Below, piece after piece: positions 52,945 through 60,865 of a DNA stretch of 64,000 nucleotides. The stretch covers positions 1,178,001 through 1,242,000 of the forward strand of contig NZ_JBHTJI010000001.1 in the NCBI RefSeq assembly GCF_042675665.1, written 5' to 3'. Every line of letters begins with the position of its first letter. Within the stretch, counting starts at the first letter, position 1. A program made the translations under genes and the position numbers. The notes beneath the pieces were generated by a model. The model did not search any database and was not told the origin of the DNA. It was given only the letters and a program-made list of their open reading frames with translations. Origin of the DNA: Mariniflexile jejuense (GTDB taxonomy: Bacteria; Bacteroidota; Bacteroidia; Flavobacteriales; Flavobacteriaceae).

Positions 52945-54360
52945 TTATTTCTTTAACCAGTTGCTAGTAAATTCACAATTTCTATATTCACCACTTACTT
53001 TAATATAGGTATCAAAAATCTTTTTTTCTTGCCATTTTGAAATTGCGTTTATCTTTTTTTCATCTTCAGCTAATTTTTTGATTTTCAAATAATCTCTAGC
53101 ATAATCAGCTTCATGTTGATCAATTCTATCTGTAACCATTAAAATTTTAAACTTAGCCTTTCCTGTTCTATCTTCTTCTTTTAAAACAAGACTAACTTCA
53201 TTGTCTTTTAAATTTTGAATTTGGGAATATAATTCAGGTTCCATTCTGGTAAGCTCAAAATTATAGTCTTGGGTTGTTGGGTTTATCAATTGACCTCCAT
53301 CACCACGAGTTTCTTTTTCATCACTGGCTTCTCTAGCGGCATCAGCAAATGAAATTTTTCCTTCTACAATACGTTCTCTAATTTTTTCTAAACGTTCTTT
53401 AGCTTCTTTTATAGCTTCTGATGATACTTTGGGTGTTAAAAGTATGTGTGCAACATCGTATTCTTGCCCTCTAATTTTTTCACAATAAATAATATGATAT
53501 CCATATTCCGTTTCAAAAGGTTCGGATATTTCGCCTTCTTGAAGTGAAAATGCTACTTGCCTAAACTCTTTAACCATTCGAGGTTGTTTTCTGTTTAATG
53601 TATATTTCCCACCTGTTCCTATTGATGCTTTATCATCTGTATAAAGCACTACTTTTGAACGGAAGCTAGCGCCATTTTCTATAACATCTGCTTTAAATTC
53701 TTTTAATCTATTTATAACTTTTTGCTTCTCTTCTTCACTTACTTTAGGCTCTGCAACTATTTGCGCTACTTTAAGTTCGGTTCCAAATGTTGGACGTTCT
53801 TCTTTTGGTATTTTATTAAAAAATGCGCGAACTTCTTCTGGTGTAATTTCAACTTCTTCAACAATTTTAGCTTGCATTTTTTGTGCTAATTGATTGCTTT
53901 TATTAATTTCGAACATTTCATCTCTAAAAGATTTTTCATCATCTTTATTATAAAACTTCAATAATTCGGCCATAGATTTGCCTGATTGTGCCAAAAACTG
54001 TTCTACTTGGTAGTCTACATTTCTTCGTATTTCAGCATCGGATACTTGAATACTATCTTGTATTGCCCAGTGTGCATATAATTTATCTTCTAGTAATTTA
54101 CCAAACAATTCGCAATCTGTAATGTTTTTAGAATCGTAACCACCTGCTTCTAGTTGTAATCTATTTTTAGGAATATCTGAATCTAAAACAATATAATCGC
54201 CTATTACTGCTGCAACACCATCAATCTTTATAGCTTTTTGTGTTTTTGTAGAATCAACTTTTTTTGGTTCTGGTTTTACAACTTCATCGTTAATAATTTC
54301 TTGGGCAAATATGCTATTTACTAGTAAGAAAGAAATGGATAATAAAATAAGTTGTTTCAA
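52945..54360 (-). CDS. SurA-like periplasmic peptidyl-prolyl isomerase (TTG start proposed)
   Basis: I place the start at TTG 54360-54358, one base after the upstream stop, which gives 471 residues opening with a normal signal peptide (KQLILLSISF...SIFAQ). The alternative ATG at 54399 adds 13 polar residues and overlaps the upstream gene by 38 bases. A SurA N-terminal helical domain (about 50-180) is followed by two parvulin domains: about 180-280 with SEPFETEYGYHIIYCEK, and about 290-390 with SFADAAREASDEKETRGDGG. It assists outer membrane protein folding in the periplasm. MoxR follows 4 bases downstream. Confidence 0.9.
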   Translation of the reverse strand: MKQLILLSISFLLVNSIFAQEIINDEVVKPEPKKVDSTKTQKAIKIDGVAAVIGDYIVLDSDIPKNRLQLEAGGYDSKNITDCELFGKLLEDKLYAHWAIQDSIQVSDAEIRRNVDYQVEQFLAQSGKSMAELLKFYNKDDEKSFRDEMFEINKSNQLAQKMQAKIVEEVEITPEEVRAFFNKIPKEERPTFGTELKVAQIVAEPKVSEEEKQKVINRLKEFKADVIENGASFRSKVVLYTDDKASIGTGGKYTLNRKQPRMVKEFRQVAFSLQEGEISEPFETEYGYHIIYCEKIRGQEYDVAHILLTPKVSSEAIKEAKERLEKIRERIVEGKISFADAAREASDEKETRGDGGQLINPTTQDYNFELTRMEPELYSQIQNLKDNEVSLVLKEEDRTGKAKFKILMVTDRIDQHEADYARDYLKIKKLAEDEKKINAISKWQEKKIFDTYIKVSGEYRNCEFTSNWLKK

Positions 54361-54361
54361 A

Positions 54362-55213
54362 TTATTTGTAGATTTCAAATTGTTTATTGTTAATAGCATC
54401 TTTAGTAATGTCTTTTTCTAGTTCTCTAATAAGTTCAAGCTTTCTTTTATTAACGACTATTTGATCTATTGTTGGCCTTACATACTCTAACGGCGCGGTA
54501 TCGTTTCGCAACAAAACATCGTTAATTTGCATCAAATATACTCCTAATGAATCTTTGAGTTGTACAAAATTAGATTTTTTTAACAGTTGATTTTTGTTTT
54601 CAGCAGTTATGGCTGGAATTTTTTTTATCAGTTGGTCTACCTTTACCCAAACAGTATCGTTTAAAGAATAGGATTTAAACTGAATTGAAATGGCATCTAA
54701 ATCTTTTTTGTCTTTTGAGTTGAAGCGTCTAAACTTATCTATAATTGATTTGTAATTACTTATATTTTCATCTAAATGAATGTACCTAAGTTTAAGTAAT
54801 TCTTCATTTAACTTAAAAATATCTTTGTTTTCTTTGTAGTAGGTTTCGGCTTCAGCTTTGGTAACAACGCTATTCATATCGCGTTTTACAATGGCTTCAA
54901 TGTACGCTTTTGTATATAAATCGGTTTTATACTGTTCTACCAATTTATCAAATTCTTCTTGTTTGGTTTCGCTTAAATTAACTTTTGCTCCATCTATAAA
55001 CAATTGCTGTGTAGCCCAACGGTTTATAAAATTTTGAACTAAAAGTGTGCTATCTTCTTTTGAAGCATCTTCTGAAACTAAATCTTTAATATCATCATAA
55101 TACAAGTATGTATCATTTACTCTAGCAATAGGTTTCCTATCGTCTGTTTTCTTAAAAAAATTACAAGACGTAAGAACTATTGAAAGTACTAGTATGATGA
55201 TTTTATTGCGCAC
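54362..55213 (-). CDS. SurA-like lipoprotein of the PPIase cluster
   Basis: 283 residues with a lipoprotein signal (ILVLSIVLTSC, lipid Cys 17). The body is mostly helical: PIARVNDTYLYYDDIKDLV matches the SurA N-terminal chaperone segment, and a parvulin-like region (about 140-265, with LRYIHLDENI) is degenerate and lacks the catalytic His/Asp pattern. It probably acts as a lipid-anchored periplasmic chaperone rather than an active isomerase. The start abuts the stop of the PpiC gene upstream, and the SurA gene begins one base after its stop, so the three are translationally coupled. Confidence 0.85.
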   Translation of the reverse strand: MRNKIIILVLSIVLTSCNFFKKTDDRKPIARVNDTYLYYDDIKDLVSEDASKEDSTLLVQNFINRWATQQLFIDGAKVNLSETKQEEFDKLVEQYKTDLYTKAYIEAIVKRDMNSVVTKAEAETYYKENKDIFKLNEELLKLRYIHLDENISNYKSIIDKFRRFNSKDKKDLDAISIQFKSYSLNDTVWVKVDQLIKKIPAITAENKNQLLKKSNFVQLKDSLGVYLMQINDVLLRNDTAPLEYVRPTIDQIVVNKRKLELIRELEKDITKDAINNKQFEIYK

Positions 55214-57169
55214 TTATTGTTTTTTAATTTCAGCTTTTACCTGATTTAAAGCCTCTTGGTTTATAACTATTTTATACTTGTTAGCCAATTCTTTAAGCCA
55301 TTCTTCTTCTTTAAATGTTTGATAATCACTTATTACTAAACCTTTAGCTTCTTCTAAGGTTTGAATAGTTTCTGGCAACACGTCCTTAACTTGAACTACT
55401 ACAAAAGCACCATTATGACTGTATATTTTAGAAATTCCTTTTTTAAATTCGAAATCTTTTGGCAATGCTTGGTGGTTGCGTTCCATAGTATCTTTAGTAA
55501 AGATAACATCTATTTTATCATTACTATTAATTAGTGTTTTAATTTGTTCCAAAGCCATGCCTTGTTTTAACAATTTAGCTACTTTTTTTAGTGTTTTTTG
55601 ATTTTTTGAAGAAGCAACAACAGCATCAATACGTTCTGGTGTTGTGTACTTGTTTTTGTGTTGGTTATAATAATTTTCAATTTGTAAAGAATCTGTTTTG
55701 GCAGAATTCCAAATAGTATTTTCCATTAAATCGAATAACAACAAACCATCTCTGTATTCTGAAACTATATTAGCAAAATCTTCATTTTCACCTTCCAAAC
55801 TGTCTTCTTGATATTGTACTACATTTGTGTTTAAAAAGGTTTCATAATTATTTGAAACTAATATTTTAGCATCTATTTTATTTAATGTGTTCCGCTGATT
55901 TGCTACTAAATAATTTCCAAAATCTTGATAAGTAAATTGTTTGTTTCCTATTTTAACCAATGGTTTATCGCCTTTAAAATCTTTAGGAAGTTCCCAACCG
56001 CCTTTAAAATAAGTATCGTTTACTATGGAAGCAAAATAATTTAGCGCTGGTTGTTCTTTTGAAATTTTATATTTTGATTTAAGACTGCTATAAAGTGCAT
56101 TATCAATTAATTTTGAGCGTTCGTCTCTTTTTACTTTTTGTTCTAATTCTGGTTTTATAAATTCAAAAGACTCTACAGGTTTTTTGCCATAAAGCTTCAT
56201 AATATGCCAACCGTAAGCTGTTTTAAAAGGTTTCGACACATCGCCTATGTTTTCTAAATTGAATGCTGTATCCTCAAATTCTGGCGAGTTTATTTGTCCG
56301 CTTGAAAATGGTGCTAATTTACCACCGTTTGGTGCTGAATTTCCATCATCTGAAAATTGTTTTGCCAACGCTTCAAAATCTTCACCTTGAGTTAGTTTTT
56401 TATAAATATCTTGAATTCTACTTTCTGGTTTTTCTGCTAAAGAATCGTTTGGTTTTTCAACCACCATAATATGCGCTACAGTACGTTCGCCTCTTGATGC
56501 TCTTTTTGCTTGTACATTTACAATATGATAACCAAATTGGGTTCTAAATGGTTGCGAAATATCGCCAACCTTTGTATTAAAAGCGGCATTTTCAAACTTA
56601 TAAACCATTCTAAAACCACCAAAATAGCCTAAATCTTCACCATAAACGGTTTGCCCATTGTGAACTTCTTTTCTAACGGTTTCAAAACCTTCTTTTACTG
56701 CTCTATTTCTCAATTTTACAATTGAATTATAAGCTTCTAAGGTATCTTTTGGACTTGCATTTTCTGCAACTTTAACTAAAATATGTGCTGCTTTTACTTC
56801 GTTTGAAACTCTAACATAAGCTTCTTTAACCAACTCATCAGTTACTTTAGCATCCGTCATATAACTTTTTGCTAACTGACTTTTATAAGTAGCTAATTCT
56901 CGTATATAAGACGGTTTATCTTGAAGTTTAAGAACAGTAGCTTCCTTTAACTTTAATTTATAATTGGTGAAAAGTGACAAATACTCATCTACCCCTTTTT
57001 GAGATTCATCTTGAACTAAATCTAAATTTTTGTTATATACTCTTAAAAATTCTGAAACATAAACAGGTTCATTATCAACTGAAAAAAGAACTTTTTCGTT
57101 GTTTGTTTGACTAAAACTGTTAAAAATTGAAATTGAAAAAAATAAAATAAATAAATGCTTATAGTTCAT
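55214..57169 (-). CDS. Periplasmic peptidyl-prolyl isomerase with two parvulin domains (start corrected)
   Basis: 651 residues from the ATG at 57169, starting with a clean signal peptide (MNYKHLFILFFSISIFNSFS). A longer frame begins at a TTG at 57223, but that TTG is the -33 box of the promoter at 57194-57223, so it lies upstream of transcription. A SurA-type N-terminal helical part (30-110) leads to two parvulin domains: about 115-220, VKAAHILVKVAENASPKDT and FRTQFGYHIVNVQAK; and about 230-330, RTVAHIMVVEKPN and FKTAYGWHIMKLYGK. A long C-terminal chaperone-like region ends the protein. First gene of the PPIase-MoxR operon. Confidence 0.92.
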   Translation of the reverse strand: MNYKHLFILFFSISIFNSFSQTNNEKVLFSVDNEPVYVSEFLRVYNKNLDLVQDESQKGVDEYLSLFTNYKLKLKEATVLKLQDKPSYIRELATYKSQLAKSYMTDAKVTDELVKEAYVRVSNEVKAAHILVKVAENASPKDTLEAYNSIVKLRNRAVKEGFETVRKEVHNGQTVYGEDLGYFGGFRMVYKFENAAFNTKVGDISQPFRTQFGYHIVNVQAKRASRGERTVAHIMVVEKPNDSLAEKPESRIQDIYKKLTQGEDFEALAKQFSDDGNSAPNGGKLAPFSSGQINSPEFEDTAFNLENIGDVSKPFKTAYGWHIMKLYGKKPVESFEFIKPELEQKVKRDERSKLIDNALYSSLKSKYKISKEQPALNYFASIVNDTYFKGGWELPKDFKGDKPLVKIGNKQFTYQDFGNYLVANQRNTLNKIDAKILVSNNYETFLNTNVVQYQEDSLEGENEDFANIVSEYRDGLLLFDLMENTIWNSAKTDSLQIENYYNQHKNKYTTPERIDAVVASSKNQKTLKKVAKLLKQGMALEQIKTLINSNDKIDVIFTKDTMERNHQALPKDFEFKKGISKIYSHNGAFVVVQVKDVLPETIQTLEEAKGLVISDYQTFKEEEWLKELANKYKIVINQEALNQVKAEIKKQ

Positions 57170-57193
57170 TTTAAAAAAAATTAATTGGTAGCA

Positions 57194-57223
57194 CAAAAAT
57201 AGCAATATAAACCTTTTATGCAA
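57194..57223 (-). promoter_or_regulatory. Promoter of the PPIase-MoxR operon
   Basis: On the minus strand TTG (57223-57221), exactly 19 bases, then TATTTTTG (57201-57194), a full match to the Bacteroidota promoter. The start would lie about 20 bases before the ATG at 57169. Confidence 0.7.
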
Positions 57224-57316
57224 GTTGCTTTAACAAACGATTAAAAAGATAAAATATTACTGTTTTATATTATATATTTCTACCTTTCGGAAATTATTTT
57301 TTTAGTTAAAAAAACA

Positions 57317-57553
57317 ATGCGAAAACTAAAGTTAATATGGGATTTTTATGGACCAGATGCTAGTAAAATTGCACATCACCATGAAATTCACTTAAAAGAA
57401 TACATTAAAGCAGAAAATTTAAACATTACGATAATAGGTTTTGAAAATTTAAGCGACGTACACACCATTGCTTTTTTGGTAGTTGATGAGCAAGATATGA
57501 AACCAATACGCGATGCTTTAAAACCACATAGAGGTCAAGTTTATTTAGATTAA
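57317..57553 (+). CDS. Small conserved hypothetical protein
   Basis: 78 residues and no signal or membrane segment, so cytoplasmic. The sequence has a ferredoxin-like strand/helix rhythm: KLIWDFYGPDASKIAHHHEI (helix with three His), ITIIGFENLSDVHTIAFLVV, then DMKPIRDALKPHRGQVYLD. I do not recognise a characterised family, but I recall proteins of this length and pattern in other flavobacteria. A weak -7-like box (TACCTTTC, 57281-57288) precedes it. It lies 7 bases before the DUF1080 gene and shares its strand, so the two are probably co-transcribed. Confidence 0.75.
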   Translation: MRKLKLIWDFYGPDASKIAHHHEIHLKEYIKAENLNITIIGFENLSDVHTIAFLVVDEQDMKPIRDALKPHRGQVYLD

Positions 57554-57560
57554 TTTATTT

Positions 57561-58229
57561 ATGAAACACATTGTATACTTTGCTTTTATTTTAGTACTAA
57601 TACTTCCTGAGATTGTTATTAGTCAATCGAAAATAAAACTTTTTAACGGGAAAAATTTAGATGGTTGGTATGCTTTTGATGCTGAACTTGGCAAACAAGC
57701 TGATGCCTCAAAACTGTTTCATGTTGAAAAAAATAAGATTCGGCTATATGGTAATAAAGCAGGCTACTTAATGTCTAATCAATCATTTAAAAACTTTGAA
57801 TTGACTGTTAAATTCAAGTGGAATATTGATACTACTTTCGTTAGAAAAAGTGACAAAAAAAATAGTGGTGTTATGTATTTAGTACCACTTGAAACACCCG
57901 ATGAATTATGGCCAAAAGGCATTCAATTTCAAATAAAAGAAGGTGCAACAGGCGATTTTGTGTTACTACAAAATGTAACGCTGGTTGTTAATGGATTCAA
58001 AACTGAAGCTGGAAGAAGCGTATCCTCAGTAAAATTTTTAGATGCTGAAAAACCTTTTGGCAAATGGAATACTTTAGTAATTACACATACTAACGGGAAA
58101 ATAACACAAAAACTTAACGGTAAATTGGTTAATGAAGGTTTTGAAGCTTCGGTTTTAGAAGGTAGAATTTTATTGCAATATGAAGGTTTCCCTATTGATT
58201 TTTGTAAAATTAATTTAAAGAAAATTTAA
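57561..58229 (+). CDS. DUF1080 (3-keto-disaccharide hydrolase-like) secreted protein
   Basis: 222 residues with a signal peptide (cleaved around VIS, about 21). One DUF1080 domain fills the rest: IKLFNGKNLDGWYAF is the family opening, followed by FELTVKFKWN, NSGVMYLVP, GIQFQIKEGATGDF and a final IDFCKINLKKI. Members have a concanavalin-like fold, and some hydrolyse 3-keto-glycosides. Acidic residues suited to this are present, but the activity here is unproven. The stop shares one base with the transporter start (TAATG), so the two are coupled. Confidence 0.88.
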   Translation: MKHIVYFAFILVLILPEIVISQSKIKLFNGKNLDGWYAFDAELGKQADASKLFHVEKNKIRLYGNKAGYLMSNQSFKNFELTVKFKWNIDTTFVRKSDKKNSGVMYLVPLETPDELWPKGIQFQIKEGATGDFVLLQNVTLVVNGFKTEAGRSVSSVKFLDAEKPFGKWNTLVITHTNGKITQKLNGKLVNEGFEASVLEGRILLQYEGFPIDFCKINLKKI

Positions 58230-59206
58230 TGAAACCAAAAATTGACGGGTTTGTACTTGGCATAATTGCAATCGTTATTTTAGCTTACTTATTTCCCTTT
58301 TGGGGAAGCAAAAATAGTCCAATACCTTTAAGCTTAATTGGCAGTATTGGTGTGTCGTTAATTTTCTTTTTTTACGGATTGAAGTTGAGTCCGGAAAAAA
58401 TTAAAACGGGTTTAAAAAACTGGAAATTACACCTTTTGGTACAAGCTTCTAGTTTTATTTTATTTCCTTTAATTGTTATTGCTATTTACCCTTTTGTAAA
58501 AACCGAAAGCAATCACACTATTTGGTTGGGTTTTATGTTTTTGGCTGCATTACCTTCTACTGTATCGTCATCAGTTGTAATGGTTTCTATGGCAAAAGGC
58601 AATATTCCTGCAGCTATTTTTAATGCTAGTATTTCTGGACTTATTGGTATTATAATTACACCACTTTGGATGAGTTTGTTTTTACAACAAACTACTACCG
58701 AATTTAATTTAGGAAGTATTTACCTTAAATTGATAACTGAAATATTACTTCCCGTTATTATTGGTATTGCTTTACAACGCTATTTAGGTGATTTTGTTAG
58801 AAAAAATAGTAGGTATTTAACTCTGTTTGATAAATCAATTATTCTATTAATTATTTATAAAAGTTTTGCTCAATCGTTTGAAGAAGGCGTTTTTAATTCG
58901 GTTAAGCTAACCGATTTAATGTTAATTTTTGTAGCTGTAACGTTGCTGTTCATCTTAGTGTTTTTTAGTATTAACAAATTAGCAAATACTTTAGGTTTTA
59001 ATTTAGAAGACCGAATTACTGCACAATTTTGTGGCACAAAAAAATCGTTAGTACATGGTACTGTTTTTTCAAAAATATTATTTAAAAATACCGTTTCAGT
59101 AGGCATTATTTTATTACCGCTCATGCTATTTCACTTCATACAAATATTTATAATTAGCATTATAGCTTCCAAGCTTGAAAAGCAAGCCGTAGCTTTTGAA
59201 CGTTAG
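58229..59206 (+). CDS. Bile acid:sodium symporter (BASS) family transporter
   Basis: 325 residues with nine to ten membrane segments. FFFYGLKLSPEKIKTGLKNW, LAALPSTVSSSVVMVSMAKG and FCGTKKSLVHGTVF are hallmarks of the PutA-independent SBF-like/YbgL-type BASS branch (bile acid symporter 7-like), where the crossover motif PSTVSSS binds sodium. The transported substrate is unknown; a sodium-coupled organic anion is likely. Translationally coupled to the DUF1080 gene, which hints that the two handle related sugar acid or glycoside products. Ends at a bidirectional terminator. Confidence 0.87.
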   Translation: MKPKIDGFVLGIIAIVILAYLFPFWGSKNSPIPLSLIGSIGVSLIFFFYGLKLSPEKIKTGLKNWKLHLLVQASSFILFPLIVIAIYPFVKTESNHTIWLGFMFLAALPSTVSSSVVMVSMAKGNIPAAIFNASISGLIGIIITPLWMSLFLQQTTTEFNLGSIYLKLITEILLPVIIGIALQRYLGDFVRKNSRYLTLFDKSIILLIIYKSFAQSFEEGVFNSVKLTDLMLIFVAVTLLFILVFFSINKLANTLGFNLEDRITAQFCGTKKSLVHGTVFSKILFKNTVSVGIILLPLMLFHFIQIFIISIIASKLEKQAVAFER

Positions 59207-59213
59207 ACTAAAT

Positions 59214-59249
59214 AAAAAAGGCTTTAATATTTCTATTAAAGCCTTTTTT
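59214..59249. terminator. Bidirectional intrinsic terminator
   Basis: Perfect 16-bp stem (59214-59229 with 59234-59249) around GGCTTTAATA/TATTAAAGCC with loop TTTC and A/T flanks. It lies between the BASS gene and the convergent guaB. Confidence 0.9.
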
Positions 59250-59271
59250 ATGTTTTATTTAATCTGAAATT

Positions 59272-60744
59272 TTACCTTGAGTAATTAGGTGATTCTTTAG
59301 TAATGGTTACATCATGTGGATGACTTTCATTAATACCACTAGCAGTAATTTTAACAAAACGTCCGTTTTCCTTTAAAGCTTCAATATCTTTTGCACCACA
59401 ATACCCCATACCTGCACGCAAACCACCTATAAACTGGTGGATGCTTTCGTATAAATCACCTTTATAAGGCACACGACCTACAATCCCTTCTGGTACTAAT
59501 TTTTTAATATCGTCTTCTACATCTTGAAAATAACGGTCTTTACTACCTTCTTTCATAGCTTCCACAGAACCCATTCCACGATACGACTTAAATTTTCGAC
59601 CTTCATAAATAATAGTTTCACCAGGCGATTCTTTTGTTCCTGCCAACAGCGAACCCAACATAACGGTATCTGCACCAGCAGCAATGGCTTTAGGAATATC
59701 GCCTGTGTAACGAATACCACCATCGGCAATTACTGGAACGCCTGTTCCTTTTATAGCTGCTGCAACTTCTAAAACCGCAGAAAACTGAGGAAAACCAACG
59801 CCAGCAACAACACGCGTAGTACAAATTGAACCAGGACCAATACCTACTTTTACAGCATCTGCACCTGCTTCTACTAAATATTTAGCAGCTTCTCCTGTAG
59901 CTATATTACCTACAATAACATCTAGTTTAGGAAATTTTGCTTTAATTTCTTTTAAAACACCAACCACTCCTTTTGTATGACCATGTGCTGTATCAATTAC
60001 CACCGCATCAACACCTGCATTTACCAAAGCCTCAGCTCGTAAAACAGCATCACCTGTAACACCAATTGCCGCAGCTACACGCAAACGACCGTATTGGTCT
60101 TTATTTGCCATTGGTTTTTGACTTAGTTTTGTAATATCTCTAAAGGTTATTAAACCTGAAAGTTTATAATTATCATCAACAATAAGAAGTTTTTCAATTT
60201 TATGCTGTTGAAGTATTATTTCGGCATCTTTTAACGATGTTCCAACAGCTGCGGTAACCAAGTTTTCACTTGTCATAACCTCAACAATTGGACGTTTTTT
60301 ATCGTGTTCGAAACGCAAATCACGGTTGGTTACAATCCCTTTTAATGTGCCTTCTTCATCTACAATAGGAATACCACCAATGCCATATTCTGCCATATAT
60401 TGTTTGGCATCCTTAACTACTGCTGTTAGTGGTAAGGTTACAGGATCTATAATCATTCCGCTTTCGGCACGCTTTACTTTTCTAACTTTTAAAGCTTGCG
60501 CTTCAATGGTCATATTTTTATGTAAAACACCAATACCGCCTTCTTGCGCCATGGCAATTGCCATTTTACTTTCGGTAACGGTATCCATAGCTGCCGAAAT
60601 AATAGGCACGTTTATGGTAATATTTCTTGTGAATTTTGTTTGAATATTTACTTCGCGTGGAAGAACTTCGGAGTATGCTGGTACTAAAAGAACGTCATCA
60701 TAGGTTAAGCCTTCTCCTAGTATTTTGTTTTGATGTGCAATCAT
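59272..60744 (-). CDS. guaB: Inosine-5'-monophosphate dehydrogenase
   Basis: 490 residues, full length. It oxidises IMP to XMP with NAD, the committed step of GMP synthesis. The TIM barrel is interrupted by two CBS domains (about 95-205). Key segments: GLTYDDVLLVPAYS, IPIISAAMDTVTES (reads VPIISAAMDTVTES), the catalytic loop GIGPGSICTTRVVAGVG with Cys, ADGGIRYTGDIPKAIAAGA, YRGMGSVEAMKEGSKDRY (flap) and a short C-terminus. The start follows a good -7 element. Confidence 0.97.
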   Translation of the reverse strand: MIAHQNKILGEGLTYDDVLLVPAYSEVLPREVNIQTKFTRNITINVPIISAAMDTVTESKMAIAMAQEGGIGVLHKNMTIEAQALKVRKVKRAESGMIIDPVTLPLTAVVKDAKQYMAEYGIGGIPIVDEEGTLKGIVTNRDLRFEHDKKRPIVEVMTSENLVTAAVGTSLKDAEIILQQHKIEKLLIVDDNYKLSGLITFRDITKLSQKPMANKDQYGRLRVAAAIGVTGDAVLRAEALVNAGVDAVVIDTAHGHTKGVVGVLKEIKAKFPKLDVIVGNIATGEAAKYLVEAGADAVKVGIGPGSICTTRVVAGVGFPQFSAVLEVAAAIKGTGVPVIADGGIRYTGDIPKAIAAGADTVMLGSLLAGTKESPGETIIYEGRKFKSYRGMGSVEAMKEGSKDRYFQDVEDDIKKLVPEGIVGRVPYKGDLYESIHQFIGGLRAGMGYCGAKDIEALKENGRFVKITASGINESHPHDVTITKESPNYSR

Positions 60745-60769
60745 GGTGCAATTAAGTTATAATTGCGTG

Positions 60770-60777
60770 CAAATATA
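60770..60777 (-). promoter_or_regulatory. -7 element of guaB
   Basis: Minus-strand TATATTTG followed by C matches TAnnTTTG, about 27 bases before the guaB ATG. The -33 TTG is not evident. Confidence 0.45.
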
Positions 60778-60865
60778 CACATTTTTTCTGGTTGAATAGT
60801 TAAAATTAAACTAATAAAAACAGATTAAATAATTAGCTTAAAATTAAACCCCTACTAAGTAATTT

